Shown here one piece after another: positions 1 to 7,913 of a DNA stretch of 22,223 nucleotides (positions are counted from its first letter, which is position 1; each line of letters starts with the position of its first letter). Position numbers and translations under genes: made by a program. Below the pieces are notes generated by a model. The model was given only the letters and a program-made list of their open reading frames with translations. It was not told the DNA's origin and did not search any database. This DNA comes from Actinomycetes bacterium (lineage in GTDB: Bacteria > Actinomycetota > Actinomycetes > Actinomycetales > Cellulomonadaceae). The DNA is taken from positions 1-22,223 of the forward strand of contig JAEWYD010000058.1 of NCBI GenBank assembly GCA_023462275.1. Reading direction: 5' to 3'.

Positions 1-129
1 GGCCTGGCCGCCGTCGTCGTCGCGCGGCGTCTGGCAGCTGCCGACGGCGAGCGCGGCCACGAGCGCGAGCCCGGCGGCCAGGGTGGTGCGTGCGCGCCGG
101 GCGGGGCGGGACGACGTCGTGCGGGACAT
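1..129 (-). CDS. Lipoprotein, N-terminal part (runs off left edge)
   Basis: Only the first 43 codons are inside the window. They form a typical lipoprotein signal: an Arg-rich start (MSRTTSSRPARRARTT), a hydrophobic Ala/Leu/Val stretch at about residues 17-30, and a lipobox-like VGSC with the lipidated Cys at residue 32, followed by an acidic/polar linker (DDDGG). The ATG is preceded by AAGGAGG with 5 nt spacing, which fixes the start. The product should be exported and anchored to the outer face of the membrane. The mature domain is outside the window, so its function cannot be named. It is divergent from lysC. Confidence 0.8.
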   Translation of the reverse strand, partial: MSRTTSSRPARRARTTLAAGLALVAALAVGSCQTPRDDDGGQA

Positions 130-211
130 GGCGGCCTCCTTCACCCAGTATGTGTCGCGAGTCGCGCGATCCTGGCGCGGGGGCCCGTTCGCCACATGGC
201 GGAAAGAGGAG

Positions 212-226
212 GTCCGCCCAGCGGAC
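212..226. promoter_or_regulatory. Inverted repeat upstream of lysC -10 box
   Basis: GTCCGC and GCGGAC form a perfect 6-bp inverted repeat separated by CCA. It lies just upstream of the TATCCT box of lysC, where the -35 element would be, and between lysC and the divergent lipoprotein gene. It could be an operator. In such GC-rich DNA a 6-bp repeat can also occur by chance. Confidence 0.3.
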
Positions 227-233
227 GGCCGAC

Positions 234-239
234 TATCCT
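234..239 (+). promoter_or_regulatory. lysC promoter, -10 box TATCCT
   Basis: TATCCT fits the actinobacterial TANNNT -10 consensus and stands out in the GC-rich intergenic region. It would start a transcript about 45-50 nt before the lysC GTG. No convincing -35 element is visible. Confidence 0.45.
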
Positions 240-293
240 GCCCCCACGCCGTGGCGTCCTGCCGCGCGCACTCCAACCCATCCGGAGCACACC

Positions 294-1568
<1,275 letters not shown>

Positions 1569-1570
1569 AG

Positions 1571-2623
1571 ATGGGTGCAGGCTTCAGCGTCGCGGTCGTC
1601 GGCGCCACGGGTCAGGTGGGCGGCGTCATGCGCCGCATGCTCGCCGAGCGCGACTTCCCGGTCGCCTCGATCCGCTACTTCGCGTCGGCGCGCTCGGCGG
1701 GCCGCACGCTGCCCTGGCGCGGGACCGACGTCGTCGTGGAGGACGTCGCGACGGCGGATCTCTCCGGCATCGACATCGCGCTGTTCTCGGCGGGCGGCGG
1801 GACGTCGCGCGAGCAGGCCCCGCGCTTCGCGGCGGCGGGCGCGATCGTCGTCGACAACTCCTCGGCCTGGCGGCGCGACCCCGACGTGCCGCTCGTGGTG
1901 AGCGAGGTGAACCCGGCGGCCGTCGACTCGACGCCCAAGGGCATCATCGCGAACCCGAACTGCACGACCATGGCCGCGATGCCGGTGCTCAAGCCGCTGC
2001 ACGACGCCGCCGGCCTGCGCCGCCTGATCGTGTCCACCTACCAGGCGGTGTCCGGCAGCGGGCTCGCCGGCGTGGCCGAGCTCGAGGGCCAGGTCCGTGC
2101 GGCGATGGAGCAGGACGTCACGGCGCTGGTGCACGACGGCGGCGCGGTCACCTTCCCGGCGCCGACCAAGTACGTCGCGCCCATCGCGTTCGACGTGCTG
2201 CCGCTCGCGGGCTCGATCGTCGACGACGGCTCGTTCGAGACGGACGAAGAGCAGAAGCTGCGGCACGAGTCGCGCAAGATCCTCGACATCCCGGACCTGC
2301 TCGTCTCGGGCACCTGCGTGCGCGTCCCGGTCTTCACGGGGCACTCGCTGTCCGTCAACGCGGAGTTCGAGCGGCCGCTCTCGCCGGAGCAGGCGGCCGA
2401 GCTGCTGCGGGACGCCCCGGGTGTGGAGCTCGTCGACGTCCCGACGCCGCTGGCCGCCGCGGGCGCGGACCCGAGCCTCGTGGGCCGGTTCCGCCAGGAC
2501 CCGGGTGTCCCGGACGGGCGCGGGCTCGCGTTCTTCGTGAGCAACGACAACCTGCGCAAGGGTGCGGCGCTGAACGCCGTCCAGATCGCGGAGATCGTGG
2601 TGGAGCGCCGCCTGGCTCGCTGA
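1571..2623 (+). CDS. asd: Aspartate-semialdehyde dehydrogenase
   Basis: NADPH-dependent reduction of aspartyl phosphate, the product of the preceding gene, to aspartate semialdehyde. The 350-residue length is normal. Seen: nucleotide-binding GATGQVG at residues 11-17, catalytic Cys131 in NPNCTT, Gln158 in STYQAVSGSG, and RVPVFTGHS at 251-259 with the acid/base His258. The N-terminus begins directly with the Rossmann strand, and ATG 1571 is 2 nt after the lysC stop, so translational coupling is likely; no strong ribosome site is visible. The open frame continues far upstream through lysC, but that part is a GC-driven shadow. Essential in most bacteria because it supplies diaminopimelate for the cell wall. 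Confidence 0.97.
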   Translation: MGAGFSVAVVGATGQVGGVMRRMLAERDFPVASIRYFASARSAGRTLPWRGTDVVVEDVATADLSGIDIALFSAGGGTSREQAPRFAAAGAIVVDNSSAWRRDPDVPLVVSEVNPAAVDSTPKGIIANPNCTTMAAMPVLKPLHDAAGLRRLIVSTYQAVSGSGLAGVAELEGQVRAAMEQDVTALVHDGGAVTFPAPTKYVAPIAFDVLPLAGSIVDDGSFETDEEQKLRHESRKILDIPDLLVSGTCVRVPVFTGHSLSVNAEFERPLSPEQAAELLRDAPGVELVDVPTPLAAAGADPSLVGRFRQDPGVPDGRGLAFFVSNDNLRKGAALNAVQIAEIVVERRLAR

Positions 2624-2663
2624 CGGCCGCCGACGCCTGACGACGGGCGGCCGGCCCGCCGCC

Positions 2664-2669
2664 TACGAT
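2664..2669 (+). promoter_or_regulatory. -10 box TACGAT, leaderless promoter
   Basis: TACGAT lies exactly 6 nt upstream of the ATG at 2676 and no Shine-Dalgarno sequence is present. This spacing would put the transcription start on the A of the ATG. Confidence 0.5.
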
Positions 2670-2675
2670 CGGCCG

Positions 2676-3065
2676 ATGCTGCGCAGCGACTGGATCGAGC
2701 ACCGCCGCCCGGGGGACCGGGAGCTCCTCGGCTGGGCGCGGCCGGAGGGCGACGGGTTCGTCGCCATCGACCGCCTCGGGCACGAGGTGACCGGCGTCGT
2801 CGACTGGCTCGACGCGGAGGCCGCGCTCGAGGAGCGCGGCCTGCACTGGCTGGCGGGGCTGTGGCGGCTGACGCACGACGACGGGACGTCCACCCGGGTG
2901 CGGATCGTCGAGGTGAGCCCCGAGCGCGTCGTCGTGAAGCTCGACGACTTCGGTGCGGTCGGGGCCGAGCTGCGCACGTGGACGCTGCCGTTCCCCGCGC
3001 CCGAGAGCCTGCGCCCCTACGACGGTGACCCGCACGTGATCGACGGTCTCGGCGGGGCGGTCTGA
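2676..3065 (+). CDS. Conserved-looking hypothetical protein (129 aa)
   Basis: I do not recognise a named family. The 129-residue protein is soluble, with no signal peptide or membrane segment. It is rich in acidic residues and Trp (DWIEHRRPGD near the start, GWARPEGDGFVAIDRLG at about 19-35, then LHWLAGLWRL) and ends in a segment with several Pro (LPFPAPESLRPYDGDPHVIDGL). The mixed beta pattern suggests a small beta-rich domain. The start is supported by the -10 box 6 nt upstream. It is probably a separate transcript from asd, which ends 52 nt upstream. A GC hairpin follows the stop. No function is proposed. Confidence 0.75.
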   Translation: MLRSDWIEHRRPGDRELLGWARPEGDGFVAIDRLGHEVTGVVDWLDAEAALEERGLHWLAGLWRLTHDDGTSTRVRIVEVSPERVVVKLDDFGAVGAELRTWTLPFPAPESLRPYDGDPHVIDGLGGAV

Positions 3066-3070
3066 CCTCG

Positions 3071-3086
3071 CCCCGACCGGTCGGGG
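3071..3086 (+). terminator. GC palindrome after the hypothetical gene
   Basis: CCCCGACC followed directly by GGTCGGGG is a perfect 16-bp palindrome 5 nt after the stop codon at 3065. No U-tract follows. It is a plausible actinobacterial-type terminator, and it separates this gene from the GntR operon. Confidence 0.45.
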
Positions 3087-3109
3087 CTTGCGCCCAGCCC
3101 TGGTCCTGT

Positions 3110-3133
3110 GGTTCATTACTCAAGTAATGAACC
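3110..3133. promoter_or_regulatory. Palindromic operator for the GntR/YtrA-type regulator
   Basis: GGTTCATTACT and AGTAATGAACC are perfect 11-bp inverted arms separated by CA. The element is strikingly AT-rich for this genome and ends 29 nt before the GTG of the GntR-family gene. GntR regulators bind as dimers to such palindromes, commonly in front of their own operon, so autoregulation of the operon at 3163-5170 is the natural reading. No second copy was seen in the window. Confidence 0.8.
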
Positions 3134-3162
3134 GCTGAGGCTGTGCATGGGAGGAGGGGCAC

Positions 3163-3546
3163 GTGTTCGACGGACGCGACCCCATCTACCTCCAGATCGC
3201 CGACCAGATCCGCACCGACGTCCTGCGCGGCGCGCTCGGGGAGGAGGAGCAGGTCATGTCCACGACCCAGTACGCCACCGCGTACCGCATCAACCCCGCG
3301 ACGGCGGCGAAGGCGTTCGCCGAGCTCGTCGACGAGGGCACGCTCTACAAGCGCCGCGGCGTCGGCATGTTCGTCGCCCCCGGAGCGCGGGAGCGGCTCG
3401 CCGCCGCCCGCCGCGACCGGTTCTTCGCCGACGTCGTCGACCCGATGGTCGCCCAGGCCCGGATGCTCGGCATCGCGCTGGACGACGTCGTGGCGCGGCT
3501 GCGCGAGGGCAGCGACCGGACCGACGCGACGGGGGCCGGCCGATGA
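3163..3546 (+). CDS. GntR-family transcriptional regulator, YtrA-like
   Basis: A 127-residue DNA-binding protein. The N-terminal winged helix-turn-helix is clear: DPIYLQIADQIRTDVLRGAL at residues 6-25, YATAYRINPATAAKAFAELV across the recognition helix, and GTLYKRRGVGMFV as the wing. Only a short helical tail of about 50 residues follows, with no large ligand-binding domain. That is the layout of the YtrA subfamily, which usually controls adjacent ABC transporter genes. The GTG start has a strong ribosome site (GGGAGGAGGGG, 3149-3159). Its stop overlaps the ATG of the ABC ATPase gene in an ATGA, so the genes are coupled. The palindrome at 3110-3133 is its probable binding site. The inducer is unknown; related systems often respond to cell-wall-active antibiotics. 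Confidence 0.92.
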   Translation: MFDGRDPIYLQIADQIRTDVLRGALGEEEQVMSTTQYATAYRINPATAAKAFAELVDEGTLYKRRGVGMFVAPGARERLAAARRDRFFADVVDPMVAQARMLGIALDDVVARLREGSDRTDATGAGR

Positions 3547-4448
3547 GCGCCCCCGGCGTCGAGGTGCGCGGCCTCGTCGTGCGGTACGGCAGCACCACGG
3601 CGCTCGACGGGGTCGACCTGGACGTCGCGCCCGGGTCCATCACCGCGCTGATCGGCCGCAACGGCTCCGGCAAGACGACGCTGCTCTCCATCCTGGCCGC
3701 CTTCCGCCCGTCCGACGCCGGCACGGTGCGCATCGGGGGAGCGGAGCCCTGGGAGAACCCGGCGGTCGTCGGCGACGTCTGCCTGGTGCGCGAGAGCGGC
3801 GACCTGCACCGCGAGCTGCGCGTCCGCGAGAACCTGCGGTTCCTGGCCGACAACCGCGCGCATTTCTCGCCCGAGCTCGCGGGTGGCCTGCTCGAGACGT
3901 TCGAGATCGACACGCGCCGCAAGCTCGGCCAGCTCTCCCGCGGCAAGCGCTCGGCCTTCGGCGTCGTCGTCGGGCTGGCCAGCCGCGCCCCGCTGACCCT
4001 CCTGGACGAGGTGCACCTCGGTATGGACGCGCCGTCGCGGTACGCGTTCTACGACGCCCTGCTCGCCGACTACGTCGAGCACCCGCGCACGATCGTCCTG
4101 TCCAGTCACCTCGTCGACGAGGTGCAGCGGCTGGCGGAGCACGTGGTGGTGCTGCACCGTGGCCGGGTCCTCGTGTCCGCCGAGGCCGAGGAGCTGCGGG
4201 CGCGCGGTGCGACCGTGACGGGGCCCGCCGAGGCGGTCGACGCGTTCGTGCGCGGCCGGACCGTGCTCGGGCGCTCGGCGCTCGGCCCGACGGCGCAGGT
4301 CACGGTCGACGGCGGGCTCACCGACGCCGACCGCGCGGAGGCGGCGCGCCTGCGCCTCGACCTCGGCCCGGTCGACCTGCAGGACCTGTTCGTGCACCTG
4401 ACCGGCCGGGACGCGCCGGCCGTACCCGCCGCGGAGGTGGCGTCGTGA
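3543..4448 (+). CDS. ABC transporter ATP-binding protein (YtrB-like)
   Basis: A 301-residue ATPase energising the membrane protein encoded next. Seen: Walker A GRNGSGKT at residues 38-45, Walker B LTLLDE with D155/E156, LGMD in the D-loop and the switch His189 in SSH. The signature is degenerate (LSRGKRSA at 131-138 in place of LSGGQ), and the Q-loop position reads CLVRES with no Gln. Both features recur, as far as I recall, in YtrB-like ATPases found beside YtrA regulators, so this is a divergent rather than broken ATPase. The C-terminal 100 residues form a variable domain with no recognised motif. Both ends overlap neighbours by 4 nt (ATGA and GTGA), showing a tight three-gene operon. Confidence 0.9.
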   Translation: MSAPGVEVRGLVVRYGSTTALDGVDLDVAPGSITALIGRNGSGKTTLLSILAAFRPSDAGTVRIGGAEPWENPAVVGDVCLVRESGDLHRELRVRENLRFLADNRAHFSPELAGGLLETFEIDTRRKLGQLSRGKRSAFGVVVGLASRAPLTLLDEVHLGMDAPSRYAFYDALLADYVEHPRTIVLSSHLVDEVQRLAEHVVVLHRGRVLVSAEAEELRARGATVTGPAEAVDAFVRGRTVLGRSALGPTAQVTVDGGLTDADRAEAARLRLDLGPVDLQDLFVHLTGRDAPAVPAAEVAS

Positions 4449-5170
4449 CGCTGATCGACGAGCTCGCCGCGGTGCACCACGACCGTCTGGCGACCCCCGC
4501 GGCCCGGGTCACGCGCACCCTGGCCCGGCAGATGCTGGTGCAGCTCGCGTGGTACCTCGGCATCGTCGTCGTGCTGGCGCTCGCGACCGTCGGCGTGATG
4601 CTCGTGATCGACGAGCCCACGGTCTCGGTGGTCCAGTTCGGCCGGCAGTCGGGCGTGTGGTTCCCGTTCGCGATCGCGGTCATCGTCGCGTCGGGCTCGC
4701 TGCCCGTGCACATCGCCGCCGGCGTGACGCGTTCGACCTTCGTGCGCGGCGCGCTGGCGGCCGCCGTGGGCGTCGCGGTGGTCTACGCCGTGGCGTTCGC
4801 CGGTGCCCTGGCGCTCGAGGGCGTCGCCTACGACGCCGTCGGCTGGCAGCACCGGATCACCGACGCCGCGTGGTTCTCGGGCGACGCCGGCGACATCGCC
4901 GCGGTGGCCGCCGGGCAGTTCGCCAGCGTCCTCGTCGCGCAGTGCAGCGGCTATCTGGTCGGCGTCGTGTACCAGCGGGTCGGCGGGTGGTGGGGCACGC
5001 TGCTCCTGCCGTTCACCGCCGGCCCGGTCCTCGGCGTCGTCGCGCTGCTGAGCCAGTGGGTCGACGGCGACGTGCTCGGCGCCGGCCCCCGCTGGGCGCT
5101 CGCGGCCCTCCTCGCGGTGGCGCTCGCCGCCGCCTTCGCCGCCGTGGCGCGGCGCTTCCCGATGCGCTGA
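4445..5170 (+). CDS. ABC transporter membrane protein
   Basis: A 241-residue integral membrane protein with about six hydrophobic segments (near residues 33-55, 70-90, 98-120, 155-175, 180-203 and 215-235). The N-terminal 25 residues are cytoplasmic and polar. No family signature is recognised. It is assigned as the permease because its GTG overlaps the stop of the ABC ATPase gene and no other permease is in the operon; it would work as a homodimer. The substrate is unknown. By analogy with YtrA-controlled transporters it may serve in cell-envelope stress or antibiotic resistance. Confidence 0.8.
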   Translation: MTLIDELAAVHHDRLATPAARVTRTLARQMLVQLAWYLGIVVVLALATVGVMLVIDEPTVSVVQFGRQSGVWFPFAIAVIVASGSLPVHIAAGVTRSTFVRGALAAAVGVAVVYAVAFAGALALEGVAYDAVGWQHRITDAAWFSGDAGDIAAVAAGQFASVLVAQCSGYLVGVVYQRVGGWWGTLLLPFTAGPVLGVVALLSQWVDGDVLGAGPRWALAALLAVALAAAFAAVARRFPMR

Positions 5171-5243
5171 GCCGTCGGCTCGGGGCCTTCGACCTCACCC
5201 AGAGCGAGCCGCTCCCGGCCCGCCGTCCTCCCGGGAGGATCCC

Positions 5244-6242
5244 GTGGCAGCACCAGCACCAGCACCAGCACCCGCACCAGCGCCGTCGCCGTCGTCCGCG
5301 CCGGCCGGCCCGCACGCCCCCGTCATCGAGGTGACCGGGCTGCGCAAGGCCTACGGCGCCACGGTCGCGGTCGACGACGTCTCGTTCACCGTCGAGCGCG
5401 GCGAGATCGTCGGGATCCTCGGGCCGAACGGCGCGGGCAAGACCACCACCGTCGAGTCCGTCGCAGGTCTGCGCACCCCCGACTCCGGTCGCGTCCGCGT
5501 GCTGGGGCTCGACCCCGGGCGCGACGGCGCCGCGCTGCGGCAGCGCCTCGGGCTGCAGCTGCAGGAGAGCGAGATGCCGGCGAAGATCACGGTGCGCGAG
5601 GCGATGGAGCTGTACGCGTCCTTCTACGCCCACCCGGCCGACCCCGCCGAGCTCCTGCACGACCTCGGCCTCGAGGACCGGCGGGACACCCAGTTCCGGC
5701 GGCTGTCGGGCGGCCAGAAGCAGCGCCTCTCCGTCGCCCTCGCCCTCGTGGGCAACCCGGAGGTCGCCATCCTCGACGAGCTCACGACGGGTCTGGACCC
5801 GCAGGCCCGCCGGGAGACCTGGGGTGTGATCGAGCGGATCCGGGACCGTGGCGTGACGATCCTCCTGGTCACGCACTTCATGGAGGAGGCCGAGCGCCTC
5901 GCCGACCGCGTGCTGCTGATCGACGCCGGCCGCGTCGTGGCGCAGGGCACCCCGGCCGAGCTCGCCGCCCACGCGACCGACCAGACGGTGCGCTTCGAGG
6001 CGCCGGCACCGGTCCCGGCGGGCCTGCTCGAGGGCGTCCCGGGCGTCGTCGAGGTCGCGGCCGACGGCACCGCCTACGTCGTGCGGGGGGCGGAGGTGGC
6101 GGTCGACGTCGTCCTCGCCCTCACCGCCGCAGGCATCCGGCCCCGGCACCTGCGCGTCGACCAGGGGTCGCTCGAGGAGGCGTTCGTGTCCATCGTCTCG
6201 GGCGGCGCGGGCGTTCCCGCGCGCGCCCGGAAGGAGGCCTGA
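5244..6242 (+). CDS. ABC-2 type exporter ATP-binding protein (DrrA/CcmA-like)
   Basis: A 332-residue ATPase with fully canonical motifs: Walker A GPNGAGKT at residues 60-67, LSGGQKQRLSVALAL from 154, Walker B VAILDE with D178/E179, TTGLDPQARR, and switch His211 in LVTHFMEEAERLADR. This pattern is that of drug and lipid exporter ATPases of the DrrA type, with a typical C-terminal extension. The N-terminus is odd: about 25 residues of Ala-Pro repeat precede the first strand. The GTG start is fixed by GGGAGGATCCC just upstream; a start nearer residue 27 is not supported by a ribosome site. The permease gene follows after 1 nt. A 73-nt gap separates it from the GntR operon, so it may be a separate unit or a distal part of it. 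Confidence 0.93.
   Translation: MAAPAPAPAPAPAPSPSSAPAGPHAPVIEVTGLRKAYGATVAVDDVSFTVERGEIVGILGPNGAGKTTTVESVAGLRTPDSGRVRVLGLDPGRDGAALRQRLGLQLQESEMPAKITVREAMELYASFYAHPADPAELLHDLGLEDRRDTQFRRLSGGQKQRLSVALALVGNPEVAILDELTTGLDPQARRETWGVIERIRDRGVTILLVTHFMEEAERLADRVLLIDAGRVVAQGTPAELAAHATDQTVRFEAPAPVPAGLLEGVPGVVEVAADGTAYVVRGAEVAVDVVLALTAAGIRPRHLRVDQGSLEEAFVSIVSGGAGVPARARKEA
5250..5279 (+). repeat. GCACCA hexanucleotide microsatellite in the ABC ATPase gene
   Basis: Five tandem Ala-Pro codon pairs, four of them GCA CCA and one GCA CCC, directly follow the start region of the exporter ATPase. The use of GCA and CCA is unusual here, since neighbouring codons prefer GCC/GCG and CCG/CCC. It encodes a disordered N-terminal tail and could change length by slippage without shifting the frame. 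Confidence 0.8.
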
Positions 6243-6243
6243 G

Positions 6244-7077
6244 ATGACCGCCACGTCCGCCGCAGCCGGGCCCGCCGCGCCCGCACCTGCCACGCGGGCG
6301 CCCGCCCCACGGCCCGCCGGGCCGCGCATCCTTGCGGCCGTCACGCGGAACGAGGCGCGCCTGTATCTGCGTGAGCCCGCCGCCGTGTTCTTCGGCCTCT
6401 TCTTCCCGACGGTGCTCCTGGTCGCGCTCGGGCTCCTCATGCCGTGGGCCGACCAGCCCTTCGACACCAAGGACCCGGTGCTCTCGCAGATCACGGCGAT
6501 CACGGGCTACGTGCCGATCGTGCTCGCCCTGGCCATCGGCACGGTCGCATACACGACGTTCCCGCCCGCCATGGCCGCCTACCGGGAGAAGGGGGTGCTG
6601 CGCAGGCTCTCGACGACGCCGCTCCCGCCGTCGCGCCTGCTCGTCGCCCAGCTGCTGGTGAACCTCGCCGTCCTGCTGGTGGCCTCCGCCCTCGCGGTGG
6701 CCGCCGGCGCCGTCGTGCTGGACGTCGCCATGCCGACGAGCCCGGCGGTCACGGTCCTCTCGTTCGTCGTCGGCGCCGCCGCGTCGATGGCGGTCGGCAC
6801 GCTCATCGCGGCCCTCGCGCCGACGGCCGGGGCCTCGACGGGCGCAGGCATGCTCGTCTACATGACGTCGATGTTCTTCGCCGGCGTCTGGTTCCCCCTG
6901 CCGCTGATGCCGGACGCGCTCCAGACGATCAGCCGGTTCACCCCGCTCGGGGCGGCGTCGCAGGCGCTCGCGGCCGGCTGGTACGAGGGCCGGGTGCCGG
7001 GCGTCGAGCTCGTCGTGATGGCCGTGTGGACCGTGGTGCTCGTCCCGCTGGCGGCCCGCCTCTTCCGGTGGACGTGA
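6244..7077 (+). CDS. ABC-2 type exporter permease
   Basis: A 277-residue membrane protein partnering the preceding ATPase. After an Ala/Pro-rich N-terminal tail (about residues 1-28), the segment RNEARLYLREPAAVFFGLFFP leads into the first membrane helix, as in ABC-2 permeases of the DrrB/YadH type. About six hydrophobic segments follow, and the conserved short cytoplasmic motif YREKGVLRRLSTTPL is present at about 110-124, which is diagnostic of this family. GVWFPL and FTPLGAASQAL near the C-terminal part also fit. The ATG lies 1 nt after the ATPase stop. Substrate unknown; drug, lipid or peptide export is usual. Confidence 0.93.
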   Translation: MTATSAAAGPAAPAPATRAPAPRPAGPRILAAVTRNEARLYLREPAAVFFGLFFPTVLLVALGLLMPWADQPFDTKDPVLSQITAITGYVPIVLALAIGTVAYTTFPPAMAAYREKGVLRRLSTTPLPPSRLLVAQLLVNLAVLLVASALAVAAGAVVLDVAMPTSPAVTVLSFVVGAAASMAVGTLIAALAPTAGASTGAGMLVYMTSMFFAGVWFPLPLMPDALQTISRFTPLGAASQALAAGWYEGRVPGVELVVMAVWTVVLVPLAARLFRWT

Positions 7078-7099
7078 GCGCCCGGGCGGCTCGCGCTCA
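7075..7099. terminator. Inverted repeat spanning two convergent stop codons
   Basis: TGAGCGC (7075-7081) and GCGCTCA (7093-7099) are perfect 7-bp arms with an 11-nt loop. The left arm begins with the TGA of the exporter permease gene; the right arm ends with the complement of the TGA of the small minus-strand gene. A bidirectional terminator is plausible, although no U-tract is present. Confidence 0.4.
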
Positions 7100-7288
7100 G
7101 GCGGTGGGATCGCCGAGCTCGGCGACCAGCTCCTCGTAGATCGGCCACGCCGACGACGGCGCGGCCGGCCCGCCCGTGGGGCTGGGCGGCTCGGGGGTGG
7201 ACTTGGCGCTGCGGACGGTGCGGACGCCGGGGGCTCCCGGGTGCGCGCTGCGCGGTGCCTTGGCCGTCTGCTTCACGCTCCGTGCCAC
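7097..7288 (-). CDS. Small hypothetical protein (63 aa)
   Basis: The GTG start has a very good ribosome site (AAGGGAGG, 5 nt spacing), which is the main reason to call it a gene. The product is basic at the N-terminus (ARSVKQTAKAPRSAH), has a Pro/Ser/Gly-rich low-complexity middle (about residues 30-47) and ends in a conserved-looking amphipathic motif, WPIYEELVAELGDPTA. No membrane segment or signal peptide is seen. The shape suggests a small peptide with a disordered body and a C-terminal docking helix. I do not recognise the family and propose no function. It is convergent with the exporter permease gene and downstream of the deaminase gene on the same strand. Confidence 0.65.
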   Translation of the reverse strand: MARSVKQTAKAPRSAHPGAPGVRTVRSAKSTPEPPSPTGGPAAPSSAWPIYEELVAELGDPTA

Positions 7289-7351
7289 GGTGGCCTCCCT
7301 TGATCAGGTGGGGAGAGCATCGTCGCGCCCCCCGACCAACTCCGCACGTCG

Positions 7352-7357
7352 AAAGTA
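7352..7357 (-). promoter_or_regulatory. Possible -10 box TACTTT upstream of the small gene
   Basis: On the minus strand TACTTT fits TANNNT and lies about 64 nt before the GTG at 7288. It abuts the hairpin at 7357-7386, so its T-run may instead be the tail of the deaminase gene terminator. Confidence 0.3.
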
Positions 7358-7386
7358 GCGCCGCCGGCTCCCGGGCGCGAGGCGCT
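7357..7386 (-). terminator. Possible terminator of the deaminase gene
   Basis: Minus-strand arms AGCGCC and GGCGCT, with an inner GC-rich stem, begin at the stop codon of the deaminase gene and are followed by ACTTTC, a weak T-run. It would separate the deaminase transcript from the small gene downstream. Confidence 0.35.
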
Positions 7387-7838
7387 CAGCTGCTCGGGGT
7401 GTAGACGATCTGCCCCTCCGGCCAGACCACCCGCGCGATGCCGGCGCCGGCGAGGAACCGCTGGCAGTTGGGGCACGGCTCGTCCGTGACGTACACCGTG
7501 GCGCCGAGCCGGGAGCCGCCGGGCAGGTGCAGGACGGCGTTCTCCTCGGCGTGCAGCGCCTGGCACGGCTCGTCCACCGCGACGTACGGGGACGACGCCG
7601 GCAGCTCGTCGTAGCTCAACCGGCCCCGCGGGCAGGCCCCGTCGGTGAGGCACCCGGGCCGGCCCGGCGGGTAGCCGTTGTAGCCGGTCGAGAGCACCCG
7701 GTGGTCCGGGCCGAGGATGACGGCGCCGACGTGGCGACGCGTGCAGTCGGCACGCGTGGCCACGGCGGCGGCGATGCCCAGCGCCCACTCGTCCCACGAG
7801 GGGCGCGTGGCCGGGGCGCCGACGACGACGGGAGTCAT
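7386..7838 (-). CDS. dCMP deaminase-like cytidine/deoxycytidylate deaminase
   Basis: A 150-residue zinc-dependent deaminase. Seen: the HAEEN motif with zinc ligand His97 and proton-shuttling Glu99, and PCPNC with zinc ligands Cys122 and Cys125. Upstream, GYNGYPPGRPGC at about 52-63 and the Cys-containing insert before HAE are typical of dCMP deaminases (ComEB/Dcd-type family) rather than of tRNA or guanine deaminases. The expected reaction is dCMP to dUMP, supplying thymidylate synthesis. No regulatory dCTP-binding element can be confirmed by eye. ATG 7838 has no ribosome site but a TACAGT box 6 nt upstream, so the mRNA may be leaderless. It lies 75 nt downstream of the glycoside hydrolase gene, probably with its own promoter. 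Confidence 0.88.
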   Translation of the reverse strand: MTPVVVGAPATRPSWDEWALGIAAAVATRADCTRRHVGAVILGPDHRVLSTGYNGYPPGRPGCLTDGACPRGRLSYDELPASSPYVAVDEPCQALHAEENAVLHLPGGSRLGATVYVTDEPCPNCQRFLAGAGIARVVWPEGQIVYTPSS

Positions 7839-7844
7839 GGCGCG

Positions 7845-7850
7845 ACTGTA
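7845..7850 (-). promoter_or_regulatory. -10 box TACAGT, leaderless promoter of the deaminase gene
   Basis: On the minus strand TACAGT lies exactly 6 nt upstream of ATG 7838; no Shine-Dalgarno sequence is present. Confidence 0.5.
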
Positions 7851-7913
7851 GCGGTGGCGACGCCGCTGCCGAGGCGCCGCCCGGCACCGGCCGCCCAGCC
7901 GCCCGGCCGGCCG

